Part shown: positions 45,956-55,496 of the stretch, piece after piece
Layout: the number at the start of each line of letters is the position of its first letter
Numbering within the stretch: position 1 is the first letter of the stretch
Assembly (NCBI RefSeq): GCF_003719335.1
Contig: NZ_RIAS01000016.1
Span: 62,001-126,000, forward strand
Length of the DNA stretch: 64,000 bases
DNA from: Paenibacillus amylolyticus
GTDB lineage: Bacteria; Bacillota; Bacilli; Paenibacillales; Paenibacillaceae
Direction: 5' to 3'
Translations under genes and position numbers: made by a program
Notes under the pieces: generated by a model
Told to the model about the DNA's origin: nothing
The model's input: only the letters and a program-made list of their open reading frames with translations
Database searches by the model: none

Positions 45956-46009
45956 TTGTCTCCAAATTTCTCTGAATCACCATTATCCATGGTTGAAATT
46001 CGGAGACAA
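45956..46009. other. Hairpin between deoD and pdp
   Basis: TTGTCTCC (45956-45963) pairs with GGAGACAA (46002-46009), with ATTTC/GAAAT inside. No T-run follows on the minus strand, so it is probably an mRNA processing or stabilising stem and not a terminator. Confidence 0.4.
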
Positions 46010-46082
46010 AGGCGCACGCTTCGCTGCTCCAGAATCGATTCCGGTTCCTTCACTCCATGCTTCAACACCAGTTTCGATAGGT

Positions 46083-46790
46083 TTACAGTGTAATTGCTGT
46101 ATCCAACGCCACAACCATCATGTCGTTAAATGTTTTTTGTCGCTCTTCAGCTGAAGTTTCTTCGCCCGTCAGCAAGTGATCACTTACGGTCAGGATTGTC
46201 AAAGCGTTCACGCCAAATTTCGCAGCAATGGTGTACAGTGCTGTTGTTTCCATCTCCACGCCAAGCACGCCGTGTTTCATCAATTTCTCAGTCACGGAAC
46301 GGTCATCGCGATAGAAGGAATCGGAGCTAAATACGTTACCTACGTGGATTTTCATGCCTTTCGCAGTGGCACGGTCATAGGCTTCTTTCAACAACGAAAA
46401 AGTCGCAATTGGTGAAAAATCGTACCCACCGAAGACATGTTTGTTCATGCTGGAATCAGTACAAGCTGCTTGAGCAAGGATCACATCACGTACACGTACA
46501 TGCTCCTGCATTCCTCCGCAAGTACCTACACGAATCAGGTTTTTTACACCATATTCGCTAATAAGCTCGTTCGCATAGATTGCGAAGGATGGAATCCCCA
46601 TACCCGAACCTTGCACCGAAATCCGGTGACCTTGATATGTACCTGTGAAACCGAGCATGCCACGAACTTCGTTGTAACAAACAACGTCTTCCAGATACGT
46701 GTCAGCAATGTATTTCGCGCGCAGCGGATCTCCTGGCAGAAGGATCGTTTCTGCGATATCTCCTGGTTTTGCTCCGATATGTGTACTCAT
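46083..46790 (-). CDS. deoD: Purine-nucleoside phosphorylase (DeoD type)
   Basis: A 235-aa hexameric-type phosphorylase acting on inosine, guanosine, adenosine and the deoxy forms. STHIGAKPGDIAETILLPGDPLRAKYIA, seen here only in part, begins the protein. RVGTCGG binds phosphate and GVEMETTALY the ribose. Catalytic Asp is in LTVSDHLLTGE. GGAGG lies 9 nt before the ATG. It lies in the deo operon between deoB and pdp. Confidence 0.95.
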   Translation of the reverse strand: MSTHIGAKPGDIAETILLPGDPLRAKYIADTYLEDVVCYNEVRGMLGFTGTYQGHRISVQGSGMGIPSFAIYANELISEYGVKNLIRVGTCGGMQEHVRVRDVILAQAACTDSSMNKHVFGGYDFSPIATFSLLKEAYDRATAKGMKIHVGNVFSSDSFYRDDRSVTEKLMKHGVLGVEMETTALYTIAAKFGVNALTILTVSDHLLTGEETSAEERQKTFNDMMVVALDTAITL

Positions 46791-47074
46791 GTGTAATCTC
46801 CTCCGATATAGATGATCTGTAGTATGATATAGATGTCCTTGAATTCTGAAATTCGATTCTTTTTGATATCAAGTTTTGTTGATGTCAGTAATATTAGGGT
46901 AGCTTATGCCACTCAAGTGTCCCAGAAATTACTTCGAGTTCGGCATCATGACACAGTGCGTCGCATCCAGACAGAGCAGGCACGTACAGGATCAACCCAA
47001 CCATCCTGAAATGCCTTCTCTGTCCAAGACACTATTTAAAATGCATGTTCATTAAATTCACACCTGAACGCAGT

Positions 47075-48253
47075 TTACTTCAACTCATTCAAGAAGCTTT
47101 TGCCGTACTCCGGTAATTTTACACCAAAGTTATCAGCCACGGTTGCACCAAGATCGGCAAACGTGCTACGCAGTTCAATCTTTTTGCCCTCGCTGAAACG
47201 CGGGGAGTAAGCCAGCAGTGGTACATATTCACGCGTATGATCTGTGCCGCGATAGGTTGGATCATTACCATGGTCAGCTGTAATCAGCAGCAGATCATCG
47301 TTTGTCATTTTCGCAAAAATCTCAGGTAAACGTGCATCATAATCTTCAAGAGCTTGCGCATAACCTTGTGGATCACGGCGGTGACCGTATAATGCATCGA
47401 AATCAACCAGGTTCAGGAAACTGAGTCCAGTGAACTCTTCGTCCAGCGTCTCAGACAACTTGTCCATCCCATCCATATTGGACACCGTACGAACAGCTTT
47501 TGTTACGCCTTCACCGTCATAAATGTCAGAGATTTTACCCAGAGCAATCACATCCAGACCGCTATCTTTCAATTCGTTCATCACCGTGCGTCCAAATGGC
47601 TTGAGCGCATAATCATGACGGTTCGCTGTACGCTTCCAGTTCCCCGCTTCACCAACGAACGGACGGGCAATAATGCGACCAAGCATGTACGGATCTTCAA
47701 GCGTGATTTCACGACAGAATTCACAGATCTCATACAGTTCTTTCAAAGGTACGACGTCTTCATGCGCTGCAATTTGCAGGACAGAGTCAGCTGACGTGTA
47801 AACGATTAGCGCGCCTGTTTCCACATGTTCCGCACCCAGTTCATCCAAAATCTCCGTGCCGCTGGCTGGTTTGTTACCAATGACCTTACGACCCGTTTTC
47901 TCTTCGATGCGCTGAATTAACTCATCCGGAAAGCCATTCTCGAACACACGGAAAGGTGTATCAATGTATAACCCCATGATCTCCCAATGACCTGTCATCG
48001 TGTCTTTGCCTCGGGAAGCTTCCTGCATTTTGGTGTAATACGCTTTAGGTTTATCCGCCACAGGGATACCTTGGATTTCTTCAATGTTGGAGAGTCCGAG
48101 ACTTCCCATATTCGGCATGTTCAGACCACCACGCTCACGTGCAATATGACCCAACGTATCGACGTCAAAGTCATCAAATTCTGCTGCATCCGGCGCTTCT
48201 CCGATTCCTACAGAATCCATTACAATCAGATGTACTCTTTTGAATGTTGACAT
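47075..48253 (-). CDS. deoB: Phosphopentomutase
   Basis: A 392-aa alkaline-phosphatase-fold enzyme that converts (deoxy)ribose-1-phosphate to the 5-phosphate. MDSVGIGEAPDA carries the first metal Asp, KDTMTGHWEIMG the phosphorylated Thr, and ITADHGNDPTYRGTDHTREY the remaining metal ligands. GGAAGGAG precedes the ATG. It lies 37 bp behind nupC, and 284 bp of non-coding DNA separates it from deoD. Confidence 0.96.
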   Translation of the reverse strand: MSTFKRVHLIVMDSVGIGEAPDAAEFDDFDVDTLGHIARERGGLNMPNMGSLGLSNIEEIQGIPVADKPKAYYTKMQEASRGKDTMTGHWEIMGLYIDTPFRVFENGFPDELIQRIEEKTGRKVIGNKPASGTEILDELGAEHVETGALIVYTSADSVLQIAAHEDVVPLKELYEICEFCREITLEDPYMLGRIIARPFVGEAGNWKRTANRHDYALKPFGRTVMNELKDSGLDVIALGKISDIYDGEGVTKAVRTVSNMDGMDKLSETLDEEFTGLSFLNLVDFDALYGHRRDPQGYAQALEDYDARLPEIFAKMTNDDLLLITADHGNDPTYRGTDHTREYVPLLAYSPRFSEGKKIELRSTFADLGATVADNFGVKLPEYGKSFLNELK

Positions 48254-48290
48254 AAATTAAGCACTCCTTCCAGCTTCCATATTATCCGAC

Positions 48291-49481
48291 TTACAAAAAC
48301 AGTCCAGTGATGATCGCAGACAGCACGCTAACCAGCGATGCACCGTAAAGCAGCTTCAGACCGAAGCGGGCCACCACATTGCCCTGTTTCTCATGAAGTC
48401 CCTTCACTGCACCGGCAATAATACCGATGGAGGAGAAGTTGGCGAAGGATACGAGGAAGACGGATACGATTCCTGTTGTTCTGGCAGACAATCCCGTTTG
48501 CTCGCTCAAATTCAGCATCGCCACAAATTCGTTGGACACCATTTTGGTAGCCATAATACTGCCTGCCTGAATCGCTTCTTTCCAAGGGACACCCATAACA
48601 AAGGCAAAAGGTGCAAACACATACCCAAGCAGTTCCTGGAACGAAATACCGATTACAGCGCTAAATATTCCGTTAATCAAGGCAATCAGGGCGACAAAAC
48701 CGATCAGCATCGCCGCTACGACAATTGCTACTTTGAATCCGTCAAGAATGTATTCTCCCAGCATTTCGAAGAACGATTGTTTCTCTTCTTCCCGCACTTC
48801 CAATATATCTTCTTCCTCCGTAACCCGATACGGATTGACGATGGAAGCAATGATAAAACCGCCGAAAAGGTTAAGCACAAGCGCTGTCACTACATATTTC
48901 GGTTCAATCATTGTCATATAGGCGCCGACAATGGACATCGATACCGTGGACATTGCTGATGCACAGAGGGTATACAGCCGATGTTTCGGCAGTAGCCCGA
49001 TTTGTTTTTTCACGGAGATGAACACTTCAGATTGCCCCAGAATGGCCGAAGCAACCGCATTATATGATTCCAGCTTGCCCATTCCGTTGATTTTGCTTAG
49101 TACCAGACCAATATATTTTATAACAAAAGGTAAGATTCGGATATACTGCAGGATACCAATTAAGGCAGAGATGACCACAATCGGCATTAGCACAGTCAGG
49201 AAAAACGGACCACTCCCGCCTTCTGCTCCAATGTTTATAAGACCGCCGAAAACAAAGGTGATCCCTTCGGCTGCATAATCAAGCAAGTTCTTGAATACGG
49301 TGGAAAATCCGCCAATCAGCCATGTTCCCACTCCCGTATTCAGCAAAGCATAGGCCAGTACGATCTGTAAAACAATCATTACCGCAAGCGGTCGGTATCG
49401 AATCTGTTTCTTACCGTTACTGGCGATATAAGCCAGTCCAAAAACAACGAGTAAGCCAAGGATGGCAATAAGGTATTTCAT
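48291..49481 (-). CDS. nupC: NupC-type nucleoside transporter
   Basis: A 396-aa concentrative nucleoside transporter with about ten membrane segments. The family motifs GQSEVFISVKKQ and MATKMVSNEFVAMLNL are present. It imports (deoxy)nucleosides with protons or sodium for the deo enzymes encoded beside it. AAAGGAG lies 8 nt before the ATG at 49481; the frame from 49529 adds a hydrophilic stretch without ribosome binding site. It follows deoC after 208 bp that contain a terminator, so expression is probably lower or has its own promoter. Confidence 0.93.
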   Translation of the reverse strand: MKYLIAILGLLVVFGLAYIASNGKKQIRYRPLAVMIVLQIVLAYALLNTGVGTWLIGGFSTVFKNLLDYAAEGITFVFGGLINIGAEGGSGPFFLTVLMPIVVISALIGILQYIRILPFVIKYIGLVLSKINGMGKLESYNAVASAILGQSEVFISVKKQIGLLPKHRLYTLCASAMSTVSMSIVGAYMTMIEPKYVVTALVLNLFGGFIIASIVNPYRVTEEEDILEVREEEKQSFFEMLGEYILDGFKVAIVVAAMLIGFVALIALINGIFSAVIGISFQELLGYVFAPFAFVMGVPWKEAIQAGSIMATKMVSNEFVAMLNLSEQTGLSARTTGIVSVFLVSFANFSSIGIIAGAVKGLHEKQGNVVARFGLKLLYGASLVSVLSAIITGLFL

Positions 49482-49630
49482 GTGATCTCTCCTTTGAAGG
49501 TCGTTAATCCCGTTGTATAAACTGCTCAAAGGGTTACTGAATCTTATTTTGTGTCATTTCATAACATATATTTCAGAAATTTTATTAAGCGCTTACAAAC
49601 AACAGGATATATTACGTTTCATTATCAAGT

Positions 49631-49676
49631 AAAAAATGGCCCTGAACCCTGCCATGCATCTCAGGCAGAGTTCAGG
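49631..49676 (-). terminator. Terminator downstream of deoC
   Basis: CCTGAAC and CTGCC (49641-49653) pair with GGCAG and GTTCAGG (49664-49676). On the minus strand GCCATTTTTT follows. It would partly end the deoC transcript before nupC. Confidence 0.75.
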
Positions 49677-49689
49677 AGATTCACTCATT

Positions 49690-50361
49690 TTAGTAAGAAG
49701 AAGTGGACTGACCACCTTGCATGATTTTCACGCCTGAGCTTGCTCCGATTCGAGTAGCCCCTGCTTCGATCATTTTCTGCATATCTTCGAGACTGCGTAC
49801 GCCGCCGGATGCTTTAACACCTACGTCCGGACCAACGGTACGACGCATCAGTGCGATATCTTCCGAAGTTGCCCCGCCTGTGGAGAAACCTGTTGATGTT
49901 TTCACAAAATCTGCCCCGGCTCTAACAGCCGCTTGACAAGCACGTACTTTTTCATCATCTGTCAACAGACAAGTTTCAATAATTACTTTCACCAAAGTAC
50001 CTGCCGCAGCTTCAACAACAGCACGAATGTCCTGCTCTACCACATCATCTTTGCCATCTTTCAGCGCACCGATATTAATGACCATGTCTACTTCTGTTGC
50101 ACCTTTAGCGATAGCATCTTTCGTTTCAAATGCCTTCGTTTCGGAAGTAGATGCCCCCAGAGGGAAGCCAATGACTGTGCAGATATCTACGCCAGTGCCT
50201 TTTAGCTGCTCTGCAGCGTAAGATACCCAGCCCGGATTCACACATACAGATGCAAATTGGTACTGCTTCGCTTCTTCCGTCAGCTTGGTAAGCTCGTTGC
50301 GAGTTGCGTCTGCACGAAGCAACGTGTGGTCGATCATTTTAGCTAATTGTGGTGTAGTCAA
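49690..50361 (-). CDS. deoC: Deoxyribose-phosphate aldolase
   Basis: A 223-aa class I aldolase that splits deoxyribose-5-phosphate into acetaldehyde and glyceraldehyde-3-phosphate. Catalytic Lys residues are in LVKVIIETCLL and, forming the Schiff base, FVKTSTGF; Asp of the relay is in DFVKT. KASGGVRSLEDMQKMIEAGA binds phosphate. The start is TTG at 50361, 9 nt after GGGAG. First enzyme gene of the deo operon, with a probable DeoR operator 75-90 bp upstream. Confidence 0.95.
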   Translation of the reverse strand: MTTPQLAKMIDHTLLRADATRNELTKLTEEAKQYQFASVCVNPGWVSYAAEQLKGTGVDICTVIGFPLGASTSETKAFETKDAIAKGATEVDMVINIGALKDGKDDVVEQDIRAVVEAAAGTLVKVIIETCLLTDDEKVRACQAAVRAGADFVKTSTGFSTGGATSEDIALMRRTVGPDVGVKASGGVRSLEDMQKMIEAGATRIGASSGVKIMQGGQSTSSY

Positions 50362-50404
50362 TTGAAATCTCTCCCTTATCTGAACTGGTGAACTTTATAT
50401 CCTT

Positions 50405-50449
50405 ACACTACCATGAACATATGTAAAAATCAACTTGAACATTCGTTCA
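50405..50449 (-). promoter_or_regulatory. Probable DeoR operator and deoC promoter
   Basis: TGAAC-ATTC-GTTCA (50436-50449) is an inverted repeat similar to the B. subtilis DeoR palindrome. On the minus strand it abuts TTGATT (-35, 50428-50433), and TAGTGT (-10, 50405-50410) lies 17 bp further. Additional TGAACT half-sites lie at about 50381-50394. The remaining sequence up to deoR shows no gene. Confidence 0.45.
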
Positions 50450-50643
50450 TTCTTCATTTGTGGATCGAAAGGTGAACTTTGTGTTACACCAGAGGAAAAT
50501 TCCTTCTTCCGTTTATTTTCTGCCTTACAAAGTAAAACATCCGCCCGGATATCATGGCAGATGTTGTCATTGTTAAACTAAATATGAAGTTAGGCCGGTA
50601 AGAAGAGAATTCAGCCACATGTGTACTCATCCTCTATGCTTTT

Positions 50644-51594
50644 CTATAAACGAAGCAATGCCTGCGCTGTGTATTGATCCGTAACCAAAATGTTGGCATA
50701 CTGGCCTTTCAGAGCCGCGTGAATCGCTTCAATTTTGCGTCCGCCGCCAGCAACGAGAATGGATTTCTCCTTATTTCTTAATTCAGCCAAATCAATCCCG
50801 ACCGTCCTGCTGTTAATCTCCTCACTGATCAGATGCCCTTCCGCATCAAAAAAACGTGAACAAATGTCACCCGCACCGGACTTCATCAAAAGCTCCTGCT
50901 CTTGTTCGTTAAAATATCCCAGCTTGAACAGAAGTGCATCCTCTTTCACCGTTCCTACCGTAAATATGGCGATGTTCGCCTGTCTTCCCAGCTCAACAAT
51001 GCGTCCAATGTGACGGTCGGCCTCGACCATTTTTTTCACTTCAATATTATCGAAGATCACCGGAAGCGGCAGATACCTGGGAACCGTATGAAAAGCTTCC
51101 GCAAACAGATGTACAATATCTGCAGCATAGGTGTTTACATGGGAGTGACTTACGCCCCCTTTGAGCTGTACCACTTCTACGCCTTTGACCTGCTTGGGTC
51201 TAAGTTGACGTGCGACCGCATGCATTGTTGTTCCCCATGTCACACCGATAATATCCGCATCCTGCACAGTGTCCTGTAAATAGTCCGCAGCTCTCTTGCT
51301 TATATGCTTCTGAATTTCCTCATCACTCTTCAACGGTGCGAAACATACCAGTGCCGTCTCCAGATTGTATTTGGCTTTCAGTTCGCCGCCGATAATATCA
51401 ATATCCTCCAGCGGGTCCATAATTTCAATGCGCACGTACCCTCGGTCTTTGGCATATTGAAGAAGCCTCGATACGGTAGGACGTGATACCCCCAGTCTTG
51501 AGGCAATATCCTGCTGGCTGTAATCGGACTGATAATACAATTTTGCCGCTTCAATGCTTAATCGCTGTTTCTCCAAGTCCATTCCCATGTGCAT
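50644..51594 (-). CDS. deoR: Deoxyribonucleoside regulator (SorC family DeoR)
   Basis: A 316-aa regulator of the SorC family, as in the Bacillus deo operon. The N-terminal helix-turn-helix is YSQQDIASRLGVSRPTVSRL, and the C-terminal sugar-phosphate domain includes GVTWGTTMHAVARQL and GDICSRFFDAEG. Deoxyribose-5-phosphate is the expected effector. ATG codons at 51594, 51588 and 51582 are all possible and none has a strong ribosome binding site. It is first in the deo gene series. Confidence 0.92.
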   Translation of the reverse strand: MHMGMDLEKQRLSIEAAKLYYQSDYSQQDIASRLGVSRPTVSRLLQYAKDRGYVRIEIMDPLEDIDIIGGELKAKYNLETALVCFAPLKSDEEIQKHISKRAADYLQDTVQDADIIGVTWGTTMHAVARQLRPKQVKGVEVVQLKGGVSHSHVNTYAADIVHLFAEAFHTVPRYLPLPVIFDNIEVKKMVEADRHIGRIVELGRQANIAIFTVGTVKEDALLFKLGYFNEQEQELLMKSGAGDICSRFFDAEGHLISEEINSRTVGIDLAELRNKEKSILVAGGGRKIEAIHAALKGQYANILVTDQYTAQALLRL

Positions 51595-51926
51595 TCATCT
51601 CACTCATCTTATTATCGTTGGAAAATAAAGAAAACGTATAGCCTCAATTTCTGGTATATAGCTGGCTGAACTTGTACGCACAAAGCTCATTCCGCTACAA
51701 TACTTGTCCTTATATATTATACATATATTAAAGTTTCCATCACTATATTTTGCCAATAGTCAGAATACATGCCACTTTTATCGGTTCAATGATTCACTGT
51801 GCTGCCATCTTACCCGAAAAAACGAATAAAAAATAACACCACACCCCATACTACTCCAGTCACTGGAGCTGTTTCGAGAAATATGAACTCAAAACCAAAC
51901 CAAATTCGAAAGTGAGGACACAAGTT
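51595..51926. other. Divergent promoter region between deoR and azoR
   Basis: AT-rich 332-bp spacer. TATAAT on the minus strand near 51715-51725 could serve deoR. CTCCAG-TCA-CTGGAG (51854-51868) is a perfect 6-bp inverted repeat 58 bp before azoR and may be an operator. No gene is seen. Confidence 0.45.
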
Positions 51927-52553
51927 ATGTCTACTTTATTGTATATTACTGCCCATCCGCATGATCATCAAACCTCGTTCAGTATGGCTGCCGGCAAAGC
52001 GTTTATTGATGCTTACAAAGAAAGTCATACCTCAGACGAAATCATTCATCTCGATCTGTACCGTTCCAATATTCCACACATCGATGCAGATGTATTCAGT
52101 GGATGGGGCAAACTGCAAGCTGGAGGCGACCTGAGCTCTGAAGAACAGTCCAAAGTGCAACGGCTAAACGAACTATCTGACCAGTTTGCGAATGCAGACA
52201 AATATGTATTTGTTTCACCACTGTGGAACTTCTCCTTCCCTCCTGTACTTAAAGCATATATTGATTCTATCTGTGTGGCAGGCAAAACGTTTCGTTATAC
52301 GGAGCAAGGTCCGGTAGGACTTCTGACGGATAAAAAAGCATTGCATATTCAAGCCCGTGGCGGTATCTACTCCGAAGGACCTGCGGCTCAGATGGAATCG
52401 GGACATCGTTATTTGGGCATCATCATGTCGTTTTTGGGTGTACCAAAGCTGGATGGCATCTTTGTTGAAGGACATAACCAGTTCAAGGATCGTGCGGAGG
52501 AGATCAAACAGAAAGGAATTGAAGAAGCACAGCGTTTTGCCAAGCAGTTCTAA
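51927..52553 (+). CDS. azoR: FMN-dependent NADH-azoreductase
   Basis: A 208-aa flavodoxin-fold enzyme reducing azo compounds and quinones with NADH. The FMN-binding strand YITAHPHDHQTSFSM, SPLWNFSFPPVLKAYID and LHIQARGGIYSEGPAA match AzoR. GAGGA lies 9 nt before the ATG at 51927; the GTG at 51912 is less likely. It is monocistronic, with two hairpins after it (52565-52580 and 52619-52676). Its usual role is protection against quinone stress. Confidence 0.9.
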   Translation: MSTLLYITAHPHDHQTSFSMAAGKAFIDAYKESHTSDEIIHLDLYRSNIPHIDADVFSGWGKLQAGGDLSSEEQSKVQRLNELSDQFANADKYVFVSPLWNFSFPPVLKAYIDSICVAGKTFRYTEQGPVGLLTDKKALHIQARGGIYSEGPAAQMESGHRYLGIIMSFLGVPKLDGIFVEGHNQFKDRAEEIKQKGIEEAQRFAKQF

Positions 52554-52564
52554 ATAAGATAAAC

Positions 52565-52580
52565 CGGGCCACACGGCCCG
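52565..52580 (+). other. GC-rich hairpin after azoR
   Basis: CGGGCC-ACAC-GGCCCG is a perfect hairpin with no T-run, immediately after azoR; it may stabilise the 3' end of the mRNA. Confidence 0.4.
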
Positions 52581-52618
52581 TAACCAGAACCCAACTATCA
52601 TCCGCCATAATAAGTAAT

Positions 52619-52676
52619 AAAAAAACCGCATCACAGCCCTTAGAGTACAATTTCAAGGGTTGGTGCGGTTTTTTTG
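52619..52676. terminator. Bidirectional terminator
   Basis: AAAAACCGCA (52621-52630) pairs with TGCGGTTTTT (52664-52673), with additional GCCCTT/AAGGG pairing inside. T-runs stand on both strands. It ends azoR and the minus-strand gene at 52723. Confidence 0.8.
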
Positions 52677-52722
52677 TGTAGATCTGTACTATATAACAGC
52701 GTTGTAAAACTTATATTTATGC

Positions 52723-53079
52723 TCAGCCGTTGTGCGTCCCGGCACTGGCACGGCTCATCGTTTCAAGCTTACGAGTAATCGCATGGCGGTCTATTTTTAG
52801 TCCCCAGATCAACTCAATAATCTGTTCTTTCTCTTCTGGCTGGTCGGCTTGTTTCAATTGCAGCAACAGTTCATGCATCTGCTCGTTAATGTCTTCAAAC
52901 TGATTCCAGAGATCTTGCCGCACTTCGGTTGAATCCACGTGATGGTTGGCATCGACTTCTTCCTTCAAAGCTTGCAGGATAGCGTCTTTCCACTCCTCAT
53001 CACCAAGTTGTTTTGCAATGTTTAGGAGATCCAGATAATCGTCAACAAGAAGAGAGTTCAATTCAGCATATGTTTTCAT
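52723..53079 (-). CDS. Protein of unknown function, helical
   Basis: A 118-aa soluble, acidic and probably all-helical protein that I do not recognise. NSLLVDDYLDLLNIAKQLGDEEW resembles Bacillus small IDEAL-like or YpiB-like sequences only in composition. No cysteine, signal peptide or membrane segment is seen. The ATG at 53079 lacks a strong ribosome binding site (GGGG about 8 nt upstream). It lies alone between two terminators or spacers. Confidence 0.65.
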   Translation of the reverse strand: MKTYAELNSLLVDDYLDLLNIAKQLGDEEWKDAILQALKEEVDANHHVDSTEVRQDLWNQFEDINEQMHELLLQLKQADQPEEKEQIIELIWGLKIDRHAITRKLETMSRASAGTHNG

Positions 53080-53268
53080 CGTTTATTGCATCCCCTTTTC
53101 GTTCTATTTACCCAGTATTATACTCGGTATTTCTGGTAATGCAATAGTTGTCGAGAAAAAGGGAATCATTTGCTTATCCTCATGTCATATTTTGACGAAT
53201 CTCACATCCTTGAAATCCTTCCCTTACAACTGTAGAGACTATCTCAATTTTATACCATCAAACCCAGA

Positions 53269-53931
53269 TCAAGATTTAAGCTGCTGCAGTAGCTGAACAC
53301 GATAAGCTTCGCTCTCAAGGGATTGAATCTCTTTATATTCTGCATCAGTCAAAACTTTAGGTTCGCCTGTAGCCTTGGCAATCATATATACCTTGGCACT
53401 TTCCTCTACCACTTGTGTTCGGTAATAGGCTTCACGCAGGTTTTTACCTGTCGTAACCAGACCGTGATTGACGAGAATTAGGGCAGAATGTTCGGTCACC
53501 TTAGCAGCAACGGCATCGGCGAGAAGCTTGGTCGTTGGCAGCACATAAGGCACAAATCCGATATCTCCAACCAGGGCGGATTGATCGGGGAACAGGTGCG
53601 GAAGATGGTCAAAAATTAGACTGAGGGCTATCGTGTACGCCGGGTGCGTATGCACAATAGCCTGAATATCCGGGTTTGCGCGATAGCAAAACAGATGCAT
53701 AAGCACTTCAGATGAAGGACGGCTGGCTCCTGCTTGCGTCTCACCTGTCTCTATATCAATTGCGATCCACTCATTGGGCTCTAGTTCCTCTAGCGCGAAC
53801 CCGCTTGGAGATAAAAGCATCGTATTACCTGAGCGTGCACTAATGTTACCTCCAGGCCCGACAACAAGTCCTTGGGTTACCGCCTTACGGGCATATTTGG
53901 TTAGTTCTTCTCTAATCTGCTGTTCAGACAA
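53269..53931 (-). CDS. fucA: Class II aldolase, probable L-fuculose-phosphate aldolase
   Basis: A 220-aa class II aldolase/adducin protein. The zinc ligands are in VHTHPAYT (two His) and in LVNHGLVTTG, with the acidic residue in SSEVLMH. GPGGNISAR begins the active-site loop. With the isomerase and kinase genes it completes L-fucose breakdown to lactaldehyde and dihydroxyacetone phosphate. The start is TTG at 53931 after GGGAG. It follows the kinase after 15 bp. Rhamnulose-1-phosphate aldolases are close relatives, so substrate rests on fucI. Confidence 0.88.
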   Translation of the reverse strand: MSEQQIREELTKYARKAVTQGLVVGPGGNISARSGNTMLLSPSGFALEELEPNEWIAIDIETGETQAGASRPSSEVLMHLFCYRANPDIQAIVHTHPAYTIALSLIFDHLPHLFPDQSALVGDIGFVPYVLPTTKLLADAVAAKVTEHSALILVNHGLVTTGKNLREAYYRTQVVEESAKVYMIAKATGEPKVLTDAEYKEIQSLESEAYRVQLLQQLKS

Positions 53932-53946
53932 GTTTCTCCCACTCCT

Positions 53947-55467
53947 TTATTGCTGGTGTTGTTCCAGTCGGTTGAATTTTCGGTACTTTCCATATGCTTC
54001 TTGCCAGCACTCCGCATCTTGAGGTGTATATATCTCCGTATCGAAGGAGGCCGATACAATGTCACGAATCTCCGACAAACCGCCTACTTCACCAAGAGCC
54101 ACATATTGAAGCAGGCAATTGCCAGCCGAGGATGCCTCAACAGGTCCAGCAATTAACGGAACACCCGTAGCATTTGCAGTAAACTGACAGAGCATGCGAT
54201 TGCGCACACCACCGCCAACCATATGAATCACAGGAGGTCTTATGCCTGTAATCTGTTCAAGCTCATCCAACGTCTGCCTGAACTCCAGTGCCAAACTTTC
54301 CAATATACAGCGAACGATGGCTCCTGCGGTTTCGGGAACCGTTTGGAACGTGCGCTCGCAATACTGTCTGATTCGTTTAGGCATGTCTCCTGGGACCATG
54401 AAAACATCATCTCCCGGCGATACCACAGATTGATGTGCCTCTGCTGATGCAGCAAGCTGGATTAGCTCTTCATGAGAGTGTACTCGATTTTCCCGTTCCC
54501 ACTGGCGTTTACACTCCTGAAGCAACCACAGACCTGAACGATTTTTCAGCGTTCTCACCTTACCGTTCACGGTTCCTTCATTCGTAAATCCAAGCTCAAG
54601 AGCCTGCTCACTTAATACAGGTGAATCACGCTCAACCCCCATAAGGGACCATGTTCCACAGCTAATAAATGCATAGTTCGATTCAGTAGCCGGGATTGCC
54701 GCCAGTGCTGAAGCCGTATCATGTGATCCCACTGAAACAACTTTCATAGGGGCGATGTACAGTTCTCTAACCAGATCGTCTGATAAATGACCAAGTACGG
54801 TTCCTGAGTGAACCAATCGTGGAAATAACGATGCAGGTAAGCCGAGTCGGCTCATTAATGGTTCATTCCATTTCACTTCCCCGCTATGCAACAAACCACT
54901 GGTGCTTGCTATCGTATACTCGCACGCTTGCTCGCCAGACAGATAATAGTTAAACAGATCCGGCAGGAATAATGCACGTGTATCCGCATCGGGGTCCATT
55001 GTACTGTCTTGTGCTTTGATCTTACTATCCTGAAGGTCACCGAATAATTGAAATATCGTATTGATCTGCTGAGGTAACACCCCCGACATCGCATAAAGCT
55101 CTTGTTCACTAACTATCTCAAGTACATCGTTCATGGATTTCGCATGACGTGCATCACGATAATGACGGGGATTGCCACGTAATCTTCCCGCATGATCAAT
55201 CAGTCCGTAATCCACACCCCATGTATCCACCGCAATGGATTTTATTCGTCCTGACATTCCTTCAGTGCCTTTGCGTATCCCTTGCTTCAGCTCGTAGAAT
55301 AAACGAAGGAAATCCCAGTACAGTTCATCCCGAAGCTGAACCGGCTCATTAGGAAAGCGATGAACCTCATGCAGCGTCAGTCTGCGCCCATCTAAAGAGC
55401 CCCGTACAACTCGACCACTGCCAGCACCAAAATCTGCAGCAAGCACAGATGCAGCCTGATTGCTCAT
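53947..55467 (-). CDS. fucK: FGGY kinase, rhamnulokinase-like, probable L-fuculokinase
   Basis: A 506-aa sugar kinase of the FGGY family. AADFGAGSGRV binds ATP and resembles RhaB, as do AVDTWGVDYGLID, RHYRDARHAKSM and the C-terminal IHMVGGGVRNRMLCQFTANA. RhaB-like sequences also occur in fucose operons. Placed between fucI and the aldolase gene, it most likely phosphorylates L-fuculose. AAGGAGG lies 8 nt before the ATG. Confidence 0.85.
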   Translation of the reverse strand: MSNQAASVLAADFGAGSGRVVRGSLDGRRLTLHEVHRFPNEPVQLRDELYWDFLRLFYELKQGIRKGTEGMSGRIKSIAVDTWGVDYGLIDHAGRLRGNPRHYRDARHAKSMNDVLEIVSEQELYAMSGVLPQQINTIFQLFGDLQDSKIKAQDSTMDPDADTRALFLPDLFNYYLSGEQACEYTIASTSGLLHSGEVKWNEPLMSRLGLPASLFPRLVHSGTVLGHLSDDLVRELYIAPMKVVSVGSHDTASALAAIPATESNYAFISCGTWSLMGVERDSPVLSEQALELGFTNEGTVNGKVRTLKNRSGLWLLQECKRQWERENRVHSHEELIQLAASAEAHQSVVSPGDDVFMVPGDMPKRIRQYCERTFQTVPETAGAIVRCILESLALEFRQTLDELEQITGIRPPVIHMVGGGVRNRMLCQFTANATGVPLIAGPVEASSAGNCLLQYVALGEVGGLSEIRDIVSASFDTEIYTPQDAECWQEAYGKYRKFNRLEQHQQ

Positions 55468-55496
55468 ATGAAAGCCTCCTTAGCTCGCTCAGCAAC

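Noticed and set aside
45087..46154. 355-aa open frame on the plus strand opposite pdp and its leader
   Set aside because: It is antisense to a well supported pdp gene, is rich in Cys, Arg, Phe and His in a non-protein-like way, and has no ribosome binding site.
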